Source of the DNA: Bdellovibrio bacteriovorus
Lineage (GTDB): Bacteria; Bdellovibrionota; Bdellovibrionia; Bdellovibrionales; Bdellovibrionaceae
Direction of reading: 5' to 3'
Length of the DNA: 64,000 nucleotides
Assembly (NCBI RefSeq): GCF_001592735.1
Contig: NZ_LUKE01000003.1
Coordinates: forward strand, 62,001 to 126,000
The notes beneath the pieces are model-generated. The model made no database searches, was not told where the DNA came from, and saw only the letters and a program-made list of their open reading frames with translations. The position numbers and the translations under genes were made by a program. Positions 34,500 through 43,979 of this stretch are shown piece after piece (position 1 is the stretch's first letter; every line of letters starts with the position of its first letter).

Positions 34500-36224
34500 G
34501 TGTACACGCTAAGGCCCTATCAACAAGAAGCCGTCCAAGCGACGTTGAAACATTTCCGGAAAGAAAAATCTCCGGCGGTGATTGTATTGCCCACCGGAGC
34601 GGGTAAAAGCTTGGTCATTGCAGAACTGGCAAGACTAGCAAGAGGCCGTGTGCTGGTGCTGGCCCACGTGCGAGAGCTGGTGGAACAAAACCATCAAAAA
34701 TATCAAAGCTTCGGCTTAGAAGCCGGAATTTTCTCTGCCGGGTTGCAAAGAAAAGAATCTCACCAGAAAGTCATCTTTGGCAGCATTCAATCTATCGCGC
34801 GAGCCGACGATGACTTCTTCAAAGATTTTTCGCTTGTCGTGATTGATGAATGTCATCGGGTTTCCATCACCGGGGAAACGCAGTACTTTCAAGTCCTCAA
34901 TAAACTTCAAGCCAACAATCCAGAGATCTGTGTCTTAGGGCTTACGGCGACTCCGTACCGTTTGGGCTTGGGCTGGATTTATAACTACAATGTACACACG
35001 AAAACTCAAAGTACGACGGAAGATCGCTTTTTTAAAAAATGCATTTACGATCTGACCATCAGTTACATGATTAAAAATGGTTATTTGACCCGGCCGATTA
35101 AAATCGATTCGCCGGTCGCGTGTTATGATTTCTCAAGTCTAAAACTGAACGGAACAAGCTTTGTAACCACGCAGATCGAAGCCATTTTAAAAGACCAAAT
35201 GCGCATCACGCCGTTGATTATTAAAAACATCATCGACATGTCTAAGGATCGCCAGGGGGTGATGATCTTTACCAGCTCTGTGAATCACGCCATTGAAATC
35301 ATGCAAAGCCTGCCGCCGTATGTGTCGGCCCTTGTGGTGGGAGATACAGAAAGTGATGAACGCGAAGAGGTCATTGCCGCCTTTAAGGCGCGAGAGTTGA
35401 AGTTCCTGGTCAACGTGTCCGTCCTCACGACCGGATTTGATGCGCCTCACGTGGATGTGATTGCGATCTTAAGACCGACAGAGTCGGTCAGTCTGTATCA
35501 ACAAATCATCGGCCGCGGATTGCGATTAAGTCCCGGTAAAGAAGATTGCCTTATCCTGGATTACACCGGCCAAGATCACGATCTTTACAGTCCCGAAATT
35601 GAAGACGATAAACCCAGCAAAGAATCTGTGCGCGTGCAAATCCCCTGTCCTGAATGTGGGGTTGTTAATGATTTTTGGGGTTTAGTAGATCAAGAAGGAG
35701 AGATTATGGAGCACTTTGGCCGCAAATGCCGAGGTGCTTTTGAGGATCCGATCACGCATGAAATAGAACCTTGCGGCTTTCGATTCAGATTTAAACTGTG
35801 CGATCAGTGCGGTGAAGAAAATGATATTGCCGCCAGGTCCTGTTCAAAATGCGCGCACATCCTGGTGGACACCGATAAAAAACTTAAAGAAGCGATGTCT
35901 TTAAAAGATGCCCATGTCTTAAGGGTTGATTCGGTCGTTTATCAAAAAAGTCAGGACAAAAAAGGCAACGAGCGGTTGGAGGTGCGCTATTACGACGTGG
36001 ATGCAAAGTTTTTAGCGGAATATTTCTATTTAAATTCTTCTGAAGACGCCCACCGATTTTATTTTAACTTTATTCGCATGCACAATAAGCGCCCCGAAAA
36101 AAAGATCTTTATCAAAGATGTCGACGACGCTTTAAAGCAAAAAGAAAAATTCCGCAGTCCGCTTTTTGTCGTGGCACGAAAACAAAAATATTTTTGGAGC
36201 ATTCGCGAAAAGATCTTTGAATAA
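34500..36224 (+). CDS. radD: RadD/YejH-like DEAD-box (DECH) helicase
   Basis: An SF2 ATPase of 574 residues starting at GTG. Walker A is VLPTGAGKSLVIAELARLA, Walker B VVIDECHR, motif III LGLTATPYRLG, motif VI QQIIGRGLRLS. After the helicase core come zinc-finger cysteines (CPECGVVND and CDQCGEEND...CSKC) as in E. coli RadD, which helps recombination-linked DNA repair. Length and architecture match RadD (586). It follows the HNH gene by 95 bp. Confidence 0.85.
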   Translation: MYTLRPYQQEAVQATLKHFRKEKSPAVIVLPTGAGKSLVIAELARLARGRVLVLAHVRELVEQNHQKYQSFGLEAGIFSAGLQRKESHQKVIFGSIQSIARADDDFFKDFSLVVIDECHRVSITGETQYFQVLNKLQANNPEICVLGLTATPYRLGLGWIYNYNVHTKTQSTTEDRFFKKCIYDLTISYMIKNGYLTRPIKIDSPVACYDFSSLKLNGTSFVTTQIEAILKDQMRITPLIIKNIIDMSKDRQGVMIFTSSVNHAIEIMQSLPPYVSALVVGDTESDEREEVIAAFKARELKFLVNVSVLTTGFDAPHVDVIAILRPTESVSLYQQIIGRGLRLSPGKEDCLILDYTGQDHDLYSPEIEDDKPSKESVRVQIPCPECGVVNDFWGLVDQEGEIMEHFGRKCRGAFEDPITHEIEPCGFRFRFKLCDQCGEENDIAARSCSKCAHILVDTDKKLKEAMSLKDAHVLRVDSVVYQKSQDKKGNERLEVRYYDVDAKFLAEYFYLNSSEDAHRFYFNFIRMHNKRPEKKIFIKDVDDALKQKEKFRSPLFVVARKQKYFWSIREKIFE

Positions 36225-36248
36225 AAAACAGGCAAAGCCTGGTTTTTA
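36222..36248. terminator. Terminator between radD and the MFS gene
   Basis: CAGGC-AAA-GCCTG stem flanked by six A and five T, usable for both convergent genes. Confidence 0.75.
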
Positions 36249-36288
36249 TAGGAAAACTAACGGACAAGAGAAAAAAGCCTGCCGCAGT

Positions 36289-37527
36289 TCAGTGCTCTAA
36301 AGCGGCCACTTCCGTTTTATTCGGAGTATCTTGGCCTTCAATCGCCAAAATCCGCCGCGATAAAAAGATAGCCACAAACGTAAACGCAATCGCCACATAA
36401 CCCACGATCGGATAATTCAGCATGCGACCCGTTGAATCACTGGTCACAATCCAACCCGCAATGTAACTTGATAGCGCCGAAGACAGCTGTTGCGCACTTG
36501 AAACAATCGACATAAAGCTGCCACGCGTTTGCGGTAAAGCGGTGCCTGAAACCAACGCTGTGGCTGGGACCATGCGTCCCCCCGAAGTTACGAAGAAAAA
36601 GGCACAGATGAGTAAAATGCCCCATAAAGGCGTGGCGTTCAAATGGGTGATCACGTAATACGGAATGATCGTTAAAAGCGCGCACCACAAAAATACCGTG
36701 TGCTTACCAAAGCGATCGGCAAAGCGACCCATCAGAGGTGAAGTAAAGAATGTGCAAACCCCGCCCGCCATATACATCAACGGCAATTGCGCTTCGGACA
36801 TGCCGGCATTTGAGACCAAAGAAGGCGAAAGAAAAGGAATGATCGCAAAGTGTCCAAACATCACAGACGACATGAACAATAAAGCGCGCCGTTGATTCTG
36901 ATTTTTTAATACGCGCGTAAGCACGCGTATCGGGGACTCTTTAGGACGTTTTTCGATCAAGTGACTGCGCATGGCGGGGACTTTCCACCCCACAAGCACG
37001 CAAAGAAACAGCGAGGTTCCGCCCAAAAACAAAAACGGCGCATGCCAAGAAAATATATTGGCTAAAAACAAACTAAAAGGAACGCCCAAGACCGAAGCCA
37101 TCGAAAACGAAGTCATGATGACGCCCATGGCACTGCCACGCCGTTCATAGCTGATAGAATCACTGACAATAGAAAGAACCAAAGAGCCCAGCACGCCGCC
37201 AAAGACGCCGGTCAGGCCGCGCGCTAGTAATAAAGTTTCATAAGAAGGAGCCAAGCCGCAAGCGACCGTTCCCACCGAAAAACCGATGAAGAAGGTAAGA
37301 AGGGCCTGCTTGCGATCTAATTTGTCCATGAAGAAGGCGGCAAGAAAACCCGTGATGCCCGCGCAAAAGGTGTAGGATGACACGAGGAGTCCGAATTGAT
37401 GCGGGTTGATTGAAAAGTTTCGCATCAATTGTGGGCCGAGCGGCATCATAATCATGAAGTCGACAATAGAGCTGAATTGGATCGATGCAAGAAGGGCGAG
37501 AAGTATTTTTTCTTGTCTAGAGAACAC
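36289..37527 (-). CDS. MFS efflux-type transporter (DHA1/AraJ-like)
   Basis: A 412-residue, 12-helix transporter. The motif between helices 2 and 3 (FFMDKLDRKQALL, the MFS motif A) and LARGLTGVFGGVLG (motif B region) are visible. It belongs by look to the drug/sugar efflux group, with no substrate-specific clue. It stands alone and divergent from the 37.6 kb gene, with a 52-bp shared promoter region. Confidence 0.88.
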   Translation of the reverse strand: MFSRQEKILLALLASIQFSSIVDFMIMMPLGPQLMRNFSINPHQFGLLVSSYTFCAGITGFLAAFFMDKLDRKQALLTFFIGFSVGTVACGLAPSYETLLLARGLTGVFGGVLGSLVLSIVSDSISYERRGSAMGVIMTSFSMASVLGVPFSLFLANIFSWHAPFLFLGGTSLFLCVLVGWKVPAMRSHLIEKRPKESPIRVLTRVLKNQNQRRALLFMSSVMFGHFAIIPFLSPSLVSNAGMSEAQLPLMYMAGGVCTFFTSPLMGRFADRFGKHTVFLWCALLTIIPYYVITHLNATPLWGILLICAFFFVTSGGRMVPATALVSGTALPQTRGSFMSIVSSAQQLSSALSSYIAGWIVTSDSTGRMLNYPIVGYVAIAFTFVAIFLSRRILAIEGQDTPNKTEVAALEH

Positions 37528-37579
37528 GGCAGAGGTCCTTTTTGTTGACGCCTCTTAAACTAACCGATAATTCATAAAT

Positions 37580-38023
37580 ATGGTAACAATTTGGAAATTT
37601 ACAAAATTCGTTTTCATTCTCATTATCCTTGTCGCATTGACGTGGGTGGTCCTCGCAAACTACAGCGTGATTTTTTCGAAAACCGTGGTGGGCGAAGTGA
37701 TTAGTGTTGAGAAAGTTGAAGTTCCGGTCGCATTGATGGCCCGAGCTGATAGTGTCACTTCAAAAGTCTTTACTTTTGCTGTTGCTATTCGTGAGGAAAA
37801 AACGGGAGAAATTTTCACGTCGATTTCTGAAGAACGCCAATGGGCTGTTGTTCAGCCGGGACAGTGTGCGGAAGCCATTTACCTTCCTTATCCTCCATGG
37901 GACCTAACAAAACGCGGAACTTTCTTCGGGGCTCGCTACACACGCCTGTATGATTGCCCGGCGAAAGCTCAAAGTATTGAAGTTCCCACAACAACTCCCA
38001 CTCCTGCTGTTGAAACGAAGTAA
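37580..38023 (+). CDS. Membrane-anchored protein of unknown function
   Basis: 147 residues with one N-terminal membrane helix (residues 6-30, KFVFILIILVALTWVVLANY) and a soluble beta-rich domain (40-130) containing one pair of cysteines (Cys98, Cys126). The Thr/Pro tail ends the protein. No family was recognised. It precedes the TauE gene by 11 bp and is probably in the same operon. Confidence 0.7.
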   Translation: MVTIWKFTKFVFILIILVALTWVVLANYSVIFSKTVVGEVISVEKVEVPVALMARADSVTSKVFTFAVAIREEKTGEIFTSISEERQWAVVQPGQCAEAIYLPYPPWDLTKRGTFFGARYTRLYDCPAKAQSIEVPTTTPTPAVETK

Positions 38024-38034
38024 AGGATAAGAGC

Positions 38035-38850
38035 ATGTTAGAAATTCTTCTTCTGTTAACGGCCATCGGGGCGGGCTTTTTAGGGGCCCTTCTGGGGTTG
38101 GGGGGAGGAATTATCATCGTGCCGGTTCTGACTTTATTTTATCAGGTCAATATTCGCTATGCGATCGCCGCAAGTTTGATTTCGATTGTCGCAACGTCGT
38201 CGGGGGCCGCGGCTAGTTACTTAAAAGACTCTTTAACTAATTTACGCTTAGCTGTGTTTTTGGAAATCGGCACCGTCACGGGTGCGATGGTGGGATTTTT
38301 CTTAGCCACATATATTCAAGCTAAATATTTGTTTTTACTTTTCGGCGTCTTCTTATTTTTCTCGGCAGTCATGATGTTAAGAAAGCGGGAAGGTCAATTG
38401 TCGGTACAAAACCATCCGTGGGCGGATGCTTTAAGGTTGGATGGCAGTTATCCCGAGGGCGAAAATAAAACCGTGTTTTATAAAGTTCAGCAAGTGCCAT
38501 TGGGATTGTTTGCCATGTTTGGGGCCGGAATTCTTTCCGCCCTTCTTGGCATTGGCAGCGGTATCTTTAAAGTCTTAGCCATGGATGGAGCAATGAAGCT
38601 GCCGATCAAGGTGTCTTCAGCGACTTCAAACTTTATGATCGGCGTGACGGCTTCGGCCAGTGCGGGGGCGTATCTTTTGCGTGGCGATATTTTGCCCGAG
38701 ATCGCAGCGCCTGTATCCGTAGGAATTATCATAGGTTCATTCTTAGGCGCCAAAGCCATGGTAAAAATGCCCGCTCAACGCATTCGCCAGATTTTCGTGG
38801 TGGTTTTAATCGTCGTTTCGGTGCAAATGGTGTGGAAAGGTCTGTCATGA
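38035..38850 (+). CDS. TauE/SafE family anion exporter
   Basis: A 271-residue membrane protein with eight predicted helices in two similar halves, each starting with a Gly-rich loop: GFLGALLGLGGGIIIVPVL and GILSALLGIGSGIFKVLAM. Members export or import sulfite, sulfoacetate and related anions. AAGGATAAGAGC precedes the ATG. Its stop overlaps the DUF1634 gene (ATGA), a common pairing. Confidence 0.92.
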   Translation: MLEILLLLTAIGAGFLGALLGLGGGIIIVPVLTLFYQVNIRYAIAASLISIVATSSGAAASYLKDSLTNLRLAVFLEIGTVTGAMVGFFLATYIQAKYLFLLFGVFLFFSAVMMLRKREGQLSVQNHPWADALRLDGSYPEGENKTVFYKVQQVPLGLFAMFGAGILSALLGIGSGIFKVLAMDGAMKLPIKVSSATSNFMIGVTASASAGAYLLRGDILPEIAAPVSVGIIIGSFLGAKAMVKMPAQRIRQIFVVVLIVVSVQMVWKGLS

Positions 38851-39248
38851 GTGTGGTGGAGACCCCTAAAACGAGTTCTTCTGTCACCGAGATGCATCGC
38901 TTAGAGCTGATTGTCAGTCAGTTATTGCGCCTGGGTGTTTTAATTGCGGGTGCGTTGTTATTCATTGGTTGGGTGTGGATGTGGATCAACGGCAATGACA
39001 TTTCGGGCAATTTAAAAGAGTACAACCCCACGACGTTCACCGATACTTTGCAGTGGGCCGTGATCATGCAGGATCGTGCCCTTTTAACGACCATGATGGG
39101 CTTAGTGATTTTGGTCACTTTGCCGGTCGTTCGGGTCTTGTTGACGGCGATTTTATTTATTAAGCAAAAAGATTATCGTTTGGCGATCATGGCCATTTTC
39201 GTTTTCGCATTTTTGTGTAGCAGCTTCTTTTTGGGGATAGATCTTTAA
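38847..39248 (+). CDS. DUF1634 membrane protein
   Basis: From the ATG at 38847 (ATGA overlap with the TauE gene) the protein is 133 residues with three membrane helices (residues 30-50, 75-105, 110-132). The LGVLIAGALLFIGWVWMW helix and the position right after a TauE gene match DUF1634. It is presumably a partner of the transporter. Confidence 0.88.
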   Translation: MSVVETPKTSSSVTEMHRLELIVSQLLRLGVLIAGALLFIGWVWMWINGNDISGNLKEYNPTTFTDTLQWAVIMQDRALLTTMMGLVILVTLPVVRVLLTAILFIKQKDYRLAIMAIFVFAFLCSSFFLGIDL

Positions 39249-39257
39249 AGAAAAACT

Positions 39258-39476
39258 TTAAAGAATTTTGGTCGCCAAGTACCACGGCAATAAGATGTAT
39301 AAAGTGACATCGCGAACAAGATAGTAAATAAAAAAGATCGCAAAAAACTTCCAGCCATAGCGTCGGATGACCCCGCGAAGACCTTGTTCGCGGAAAATCG
39401 TTTTCGCCTCCCGAAGCGCCTTCGGGGTCCAACGTTGCATAAAGCTGAGTTTTTCTTCAAGCGGCTTTGGATCCAT
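39258..39476 (-). CDS. Small single-span membrane protein
   Basis: 72 residues from the ATG at 39476 (a TTG start at 39512 is possible). A basic helical N-terminus (PKALREAKTIFREQGLRG) leads into RYGWKFFAIFFIYYLVRDV, then a second hydrophobic stretch LYILLPWYLATKIL. No family was recognised. It could be a small inner-membrane protein; the ribosome site is weak. Confidence 0.5.
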   Translation of the reverse strand: MDPKPLEEKLSFMQRWTPKALREAKTIFREQGLRGVIRRYGWKFFAIFFIYYLVRDVTLYILLPWYLATKIL

Positions 39477-39555
39477 CTTCTTTAAGCTAAAGGCTTGATT
39501 TAAAGCGGTCAATCGAAAGACTTGCGAACCACCGTAAAAGCGTCATAATAAGAAT

Positions 39556-40041
39556 ATGAACTTTAAAAATTTAAAAATCACAGCCTTTGTTCATCTTTAT
39601 GGTCTTCTTAAAATTCCATTGGTGTTGTTTGTCAGCCCCCGTGTGGTGGAGCTCTCTGATAAGCGCATGGTTTTAAAAATCCCCTTAAACTATCGCACCA
39701 AAAATCATCTAAACTCGATGTACTTCGGTGCTTTAGGAATTGGGGCGGAGCTTTCAATTGCGGCGGCCGCGGTGGTGGCGATCTCTGAAAGTAAGCAAAA
39801 AATCGATTTCGTGTTTAAAGATTATAAAGCGGATTATTTAAAGCGCGGGGATGGGCATGTTCACTTTATCTGTGATGAAATTGCCGGGGTTAAAGAGCTG
39901 ATTGAGCAATCTAAGGCAAACCCGAATCGCATCGAAAGAAAATTCACCGGCTATGCGGTCGTGCCTTCGGTTTCTGAGACGGAAAAAATCATGACTTATG
40001 AGCTGACGCTTTCCGTTCGTAATCGTTCTGTAAAAGCTTAA
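39556..40041 (+). CDS. Hotdog-fold protein, DUF4442-like
   Basis: 161 residues. The pattern LNSMYFGALGIGAELSIAAAAVVAI, a long central helix followed by strands, and a conserved Asn are typical of the DUF4442/thioesterase-like hotdog group. The substrate would be an acyl thioester, but no catalytic proof is visible. It converges with the nitronate monooxygenase gene and overlaps it by 4 bp. Confidence 0.7.
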   Translation: MNFKNLKITAFVHLYGLLKIPLVLFVSPRVVELSDKRMVLKIPLNYRTKNHLNSMYFGALGIGAELSIAAAAVVAISESKQKIDFVFKDYKADYLKRGDGHVHFICDEIAGVKELIEQSKANPNRIERKFTGYAVVPSVSETEKIMTYELTLSVRNRSVKA

Positions 40042-41033
40042 GCCTTGGTTTTATCCAGTGAACGAAGGCTTTCTTCGTACTCATTTACTAACTTTGCATA
40101 GATCTCTTTGACACTTAAGATATCATCAATCATGCCCACGGATTGTCCCGCGGTCCAAACCGTCTTCCAAGAGGGTTTCGTCGCCGCTTCTTCTAACGAG
40201 CGCATTCCCAAATAGTGAATCAATGGCACCATGTACTTTTTGGTCATTTTATTATCTTTAAGAACTTTCATCGCCCAAGGTAAGTCTGTTCCTAGTTTTT
40301 GCACGTAAGGTGTGTTGATGACGGCAGCGGGGGTCCCAGAAACTCGTGTGGTCATAACGATATCTTCCGGTGTTGAATCCACAATCGCTTTTTTGTAAGC
40401 CGCGTCGATATCTGCTTCTTTACTTGCGATGAACCGGGTTCCCACGCTCACCCCGGAAGCCCCCAAAGCTAACGCCGCGGTGATCATCGAGCCATGCGAA
40501 ATACCACCGGCCGCGATGATCGGAACTTGCAGGCGCGTCTTAAGCCATGGAATCAAAACAAAAGGAGAAATGGGGCCGGCATGTCCACCGGCTCCTGCGC
40601 CCACGGCGATAACGCCATCGGCCCCCAGGTCTTCCACTTTCAAAGCATGTTCTAAATTCGTCACGTCACAAAAAACTTTGGCCCCATTTTTATGCGCTTC
40701 TTCGATCACTTTTTTGGGGCTTCCTAAGGATGTGATAAAAAGATCTACGCCATTATCTAAAGCATACTTTAAATCATCATTCTGACGAGTGTTTGATTTG
40801 TTCACGATGATATTTACGCCGATAGGTTTTTTCGTTTTTGCACGCATGGCTTTTAAAGCTTCATCGTATTTTTCAATCGGGCGATAGTTTAAAGCCGGAA
40901 AGGTGCCGATACCCCCAGCTTCGCTGCTTTGGGTGACGATTTCTGTATTGCTAACTAAAAACATAGGGGCGGCGATGATGGGATAGTCAATTTTCATCAA
41001 ATCCGTAAAAGGTGTTCTGATTTGTTTAAGCAT
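40038..41033 (-). CDS. Nitronate monooxygenase (2-nitropropane dioxygenase family)
   Basis: An FMN-dependent TIM-barrel enzyme oxidising alkyl nitronates. From the ATG at 41033 it is 331 residues. IIAAPMFLVSN at the N-terminus, GAGAGGHAGP (the FMN phosphate loop), IPIIAAGGISHGSMITAALALGASGVSVGTRF, and the His in the HAGP motif are characteristic. GGGGAA precedes the ATG. Its start overlaps the end of the CLC gene by 8 bp, so the TetR-CLC-NMO genes form one transcript. Nitro-compound detoxification would fit TetR control. Confidence 0.88.
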   Translation of the reverse strand: MLKQIRTPFTDLMKIDYPIIAAPMFLVSNTEIVTQSSEAGGIGTFPALNYRPIEKYDEALKAMRAKTKKPIGVNIIVNKSNTRQNDDLKYALDNGVDLFITSLGSPKKVIEEAHKNGAKVFCDVTNLEHALKVEDLGADGVIAVGAGAGGHAGPISPFVLIPWLKTRLQVPIIAAGGISHGSMITAALALGASGVSVGTRFIASKEADIDAAYKKAIVDSTPEDIVMTTRVSGTPAAVINTPYVQKLGTDLPWAMKVLKDNKMTKKYMVPLIHYLGMRSLEEAATKPSWKTVWTAGQSVGMIDDILSVKEIYAKLVNEYEESLRSLDKTKA

Positions 41034-42237
41034 ATTTCCCCACTTCCAATTTTTGTGAATGATAAATTCCACGATTTCCAGAACAAAGATAGCTGACCAC
41101 GATTGCTAACGCCGCATAAAGGCCTATATCGGCACCAAAAAGCTCCATAGCCATTAAGATGCATGCAAGCGGAGTATTTGCAGCTCCCGCGAAGACGGCC
41201 ACAAAACCCAAGGCGGCTAAAAATCCTGTCGGCAAGGGCAGTATTAACGACAGCGCACTGCCTAAGGTGGCCCCGATAAAAAATAAAGGAGTGACTTCAC
41301 CACCCTTAAAGCCCGATGCCAAGGTGATGACAGTAAAGAGAATCTTAAGAGCGAAATCATAACTTGGTGACGGGGACTGAAAGCTTTCAATCAAGGGAGG
41401 AATTCCCAATCCCAAATAACGGTGGGTATTTAGAATCAAGCTGAGGGTGATAATAAACAATCCGCCCGCAACCACGCGTAATGAAATGGATGGAATTTTC
41501 TTTTTAAGAAGCGCGCTCAGTCGGTGATGAGACCAGGAAAAAATAAAAGCACAAAGACCAAATAAAACTCCCACCGCAGCGGAAAAAGCTAAAGCTGAAA
41601 AACCAAAATCCGGAATCAGGCCGACCAGATTTTGGTACGGAGTATGACGAGCGCCCCACAAAAGACAAACGAAATGCGCGGTAAAAGCACTCATCAAGCA
41701 CGGGCCCAACCCGCGATATTGAATGCGGCCTAGCGCCAAAACTTCGATACCAAAAATGGCGGCGGCCCAAGGTGTTCCGAACACGGAAGCAAAACCGCCG
41801 GCAATGCCGGTCATTAAAAGCAGTTTTCGTTCGGTGGTGGTCAGTTTGCAAACGGCCGTGAATTGATCGGCAATGGCGCCACCCATTTGCACGGCCGTGC
41901 CCTCACGTCCGGCAGAGCCCCCGCAAAGATGGGTCAAAAGGGTTCCGCCCCAGATAAGCGGCCACATACGCAACGGAATTTTTTCTTTGGGATCGTGGAT
42001 TTGCTCTAAGATCAGATTATTTCCGGCTTCTACTTTTTCACCAAAGCGTGAATAGAAAAAGACGATGATAAGACCGGCGACCGGCAAAAGGTATAAAAGC
42101 CAAGGGTGATTTAAGCGCGTGTCCGTGATAAATTCTAAAGAAAGCAGAAAGAACGCAGATGCCGTGCCGGTCAAAGCACCGACCGCGCAGGAAATGAAAA
42201 TCCACTTCAAGGCTTTCTTAAGTCTTTCAAAAAACAA
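41026..42237 (-). CDS. CLC-family channel/antiporter, possibly fluoride-type (CLC-F)
   Basis: A membrane protein of about 403 residues with the CLC signature GGSAGREGTAVQMGGAIAD. Thr in GREGT and the sequence EAGNNLILEQIHDP, in place of the usual GSGIPE, are features I recall from fluoride-exporting CLC-F proteins. The start is uncertain: a TTG at 42237 has GGAGGG right upstream, but this site lies within the hairpin that ends the tetR gene. No fluoride riboswitch was recognised. Chloride/proton exchange is the alternative. Confidence 0.8.
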   Translation of the reverse strand: MFFERLKKALKWIFISCAVGALTGTASAFFLLSLEFITDTRLNHPWLLYLLPVAGLIIVFFYSRFGEKVEAGNNLILEQIHDPKEKIPLRMWPLIWGGTLLTHLCGGSAGREGTAVQMGGAIADQFTAVCKLTTTERKLLLMTGIAGGFASVFGTPWAAAIFGIEVLALGRIQYRGLGPCLMSAFTAHFVCLLWGARHTPYQNLVGLIPDFGFSALAFSAAVGVLFGLCAFIFSWSHHRLSALLKKKIPSISLRVVAGGLFIITLSLILNTHRYLGLGIPPLIESFQSPSPSYDFALKILFTVITLASGFKGGEVTPLFFIGATLGSALSLILPLPTGFLAALGFVAVFAGAANTPLACILMAMELFGADIGLYAALAIVVSYLCSGNRGIYHSQKLEVGKYA

Positions 42238-42238
42238 A

Positions 42239-42284
42239 AACCCTCCCAGGTCCTGCAATAGGATACGGGGAGGGTTTGAAGACG
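42239..42284 (-). terminator. Hairpin between tetR and the CLC gene that contains its ribosome site
   Basis: AACCCTCC and GGAGGGTT pair with a loop of about 20 nt, followed on the minus strand by TTTGTTTTTTG. The same GGAGGG is the only plausible ribosome site of the CLC gene, so the hairpin might act as an attenuator. Confidence 0.55.
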
Positions 42285-42294
42285 CAAGTTCTTT

Positions 42295-42921
42295 TTACGG
42301 ATTCAGATAACGACGAATTAAAAGAAAAACTTCTTTTTTGATCGCATCTTCACGCTCTTGAGATTGTGGCCCCAGTAGAGCTAGTTGAAGAATATTATTG
42401 AAGGAACTGACGATAAATAAAGCCATCATCTCGCGATCACGACCTGGAACCGGCGGCATGTGTGCCAAGACCGCTTTTTGGTAGTGTTCGAAGAAGACGC
42501 GTCTTGTGTCCCAGTAATCCAGCATTCCTTGTACGCCTTGAAGGGCCGCTCTGAGCGGGCGGTTGTCGTGAAAACGTGTGAACCCAATATCGATAAAAGC
42601 GTGAACTTTGGAATCAAGGTCCGTCGCCTGCAATTTCGCCAAATTTTCTTCGATGTAGGCCAGATCTTTTTGAAGAAGATCATCGATCACGGCCGCTACA
42701 ATCGCCTCTTTGTTGGCAAAGAATTGATAAAGGGAGCCAATGCTCACTCCAGCCATTTCTGCGATCTTATCCGTGGTGATCGCATGATAAGGCTCCTGAA
42801 CTAAAAGGCGTGCACAAGACTCGACAATGCTTGCCACCGTTTCTTTGGAACGTTTTTGAACGGGGATTTTAAGCATATATCGCTTTTCTGGATTCGTGTG
42901 TGTAACTGTTGCTGCACCCAT
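42295..42921 (-). CDS. TetR/AcrR-family regulator
   Basis: 208 residues from the ATG at 42921, which has an excellent AAGGAGGAG ribosome site. The HTH is at residues 25-70 (ITTDKIAEMAGVSIGSLYQFFANKEAIV). The rest is a helical ligand-binding domain. It heads the operon containing the CLC and nitronate monooxygenase genes, and may control them in response to a toxic compound. Confidence 0.92.
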   Translation of the reverse strand: MGAATVTHTNPEKRYMLKIPVQKRSKETVASIVESCARLLVQEPYHAITTDKIAEMAGVSIGSLYQFFANKEAIVAAVIDDLLQKDLAYIEENLAKLQATDLDSKVHAFIDIGFTRFHDNRPLRAALQGVQGMLDYWDTRRVFFEHYQKAVLAHMPPVPGRDREMMALFIVSSFNNILQLALLGPQSQEREDAIKKEVFLLIRRYLNP

Positions 42922-43463
42922 GTTTCTCCTCCTTTGAGAGCTTGAAACTTTGCTCGTATTCATATTCGGTCTTTAAGGGTTAATATTCAATACTGAGCCC
43001 CCAAGTAGCATATTACGATACCGAAGTCCTTCCAGGGGGTACTCTTTGACAGAAACTTAACTCAAAATAAGAATCTTACGCTTATTTGATTTAACAAATC
43101 GAATATATGTTAAAGATTTCATCTTTGCAATCAAGAATCAGTTCTTTTATTACGCAAATGCAATGTTTAAAAGCGTGATATTGCCATAATAAGGCCATTT
43201 ATTCACAAGATTGGGTTCCCATTCGCGAATATTCGTTGATGATTCTTTGCGGGTCGTCCCTCTTTTTAAATAGTAAATTATATATTTTATGTCAGGTGTC
43301 TGGGTTTTTTGGAGCCGTATGACGCTCAGCGCATAGCTCGTTTTCTTGTCATCACTCACATTCTGGGCAGGCCCCATATTCTCCCTAAATCGACCTAGAC
43401 ATGATGGCCGTCATCGACAGAAATTCGCATCTCCACCAAACTGGGGGTGTAGGAGGACGGACC
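42922..43463. other. AT-rich intergenic region
   Basis: It is AT-rich compared with its surroundings. A 75-codon minus-strand frame (43150-43377) is open but has no recognisable product; I see no RNA gene. It carries the promoters of both tetR and the cysteine-rich LuxR-type regulator. Confidence 0.4.
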
Positions 43464-43979
43464 ATGACTGTCGAAGAAGAAGCTAAACAATTTATGAGCC
43501 TGGGTTCAAAACTGGGGCTTTGTATCAAGAGTCTTGATAAAAAGGTGATTTTTCAAAATACCAACTGTATTAGAACATGCGGCTCAATGGTGGGAACTGT
43601 GTGTAGTAAAACCTGCATGCAAATCTATAAACAAGTCGAAGAGTGTGCCGCCGTTTCGGAGGGCATGAAGCTCTTTAAAGGAACTGAGGTCGATGGTCAT
43701 CGAGTAGACGCGTTGATCGTAAACGACGGTGAGCAGATCACAACACTGCTTTATCCCTTGGATGAAGATCAAGATAAATTCAAAAAACAAGAAGCCTTCT
43801 TCAAAGAGCGTGGCCTTACAAAAAGTGAACTGCGGATCATGCAAATGGTGATGCAGGGAATGACCAACGCCACCATTGCCGAAAAACTTTTTATTTCGAA
43901 GGCCACTTTGAAAACGCATCTAAATAACATCTATAAAAAACTACCGGCCTCGATGCGTCCGTCACAAGTTCGGGGATGA
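43464..43979 (+). CDS. Cysteine-rich LuxR-type transcription regulator, redox/Fe-S sensor candidate
   Basis: 171 residues from the ATG at 43464 (AGGAGG upstream). The N-terminal domain has six cysteines: Cys20, Cys35, Cys39, Cys47, Cys51 and Cys61 (C-x3-C-x7-C-x3-C), a layout able to hold an Fe-S cluster or other metal. The C-terminal GerE-type HTH spans about 112-160 (LTKSELRIMQMVMQGMTNAT, KATLKTHLNNIYKKL). It has no receiver domain. It converges with and overlaps a UspA gene by 18 bp, which may be its stress-response partner. Confidence 0.8.
   Translation: MTVEEEAKQFMSLGSKLGLCIKSLDKKVIFQNTNCIRTCGSMVGTVCSKTCMQIYKQVEECAAVSEGMKLFKGTEVDGHRVDALIVNDGEQITTLLYPLDEDQDKFKKQEAFFKERGLTKSELRIMQMVMQGMTNATIAEKLFISKATLKTHLNNIYKKLPASMRPSQVRG

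Noticed and set aside
43150-43377. 75-codon minus-strand frame in the AT-rich intergenic region, with GGGAG before its ATG
   Set aside because: Its protein has no hydrophobic core, signal or repeat, and codon use looks random; long enough to occur by chance.
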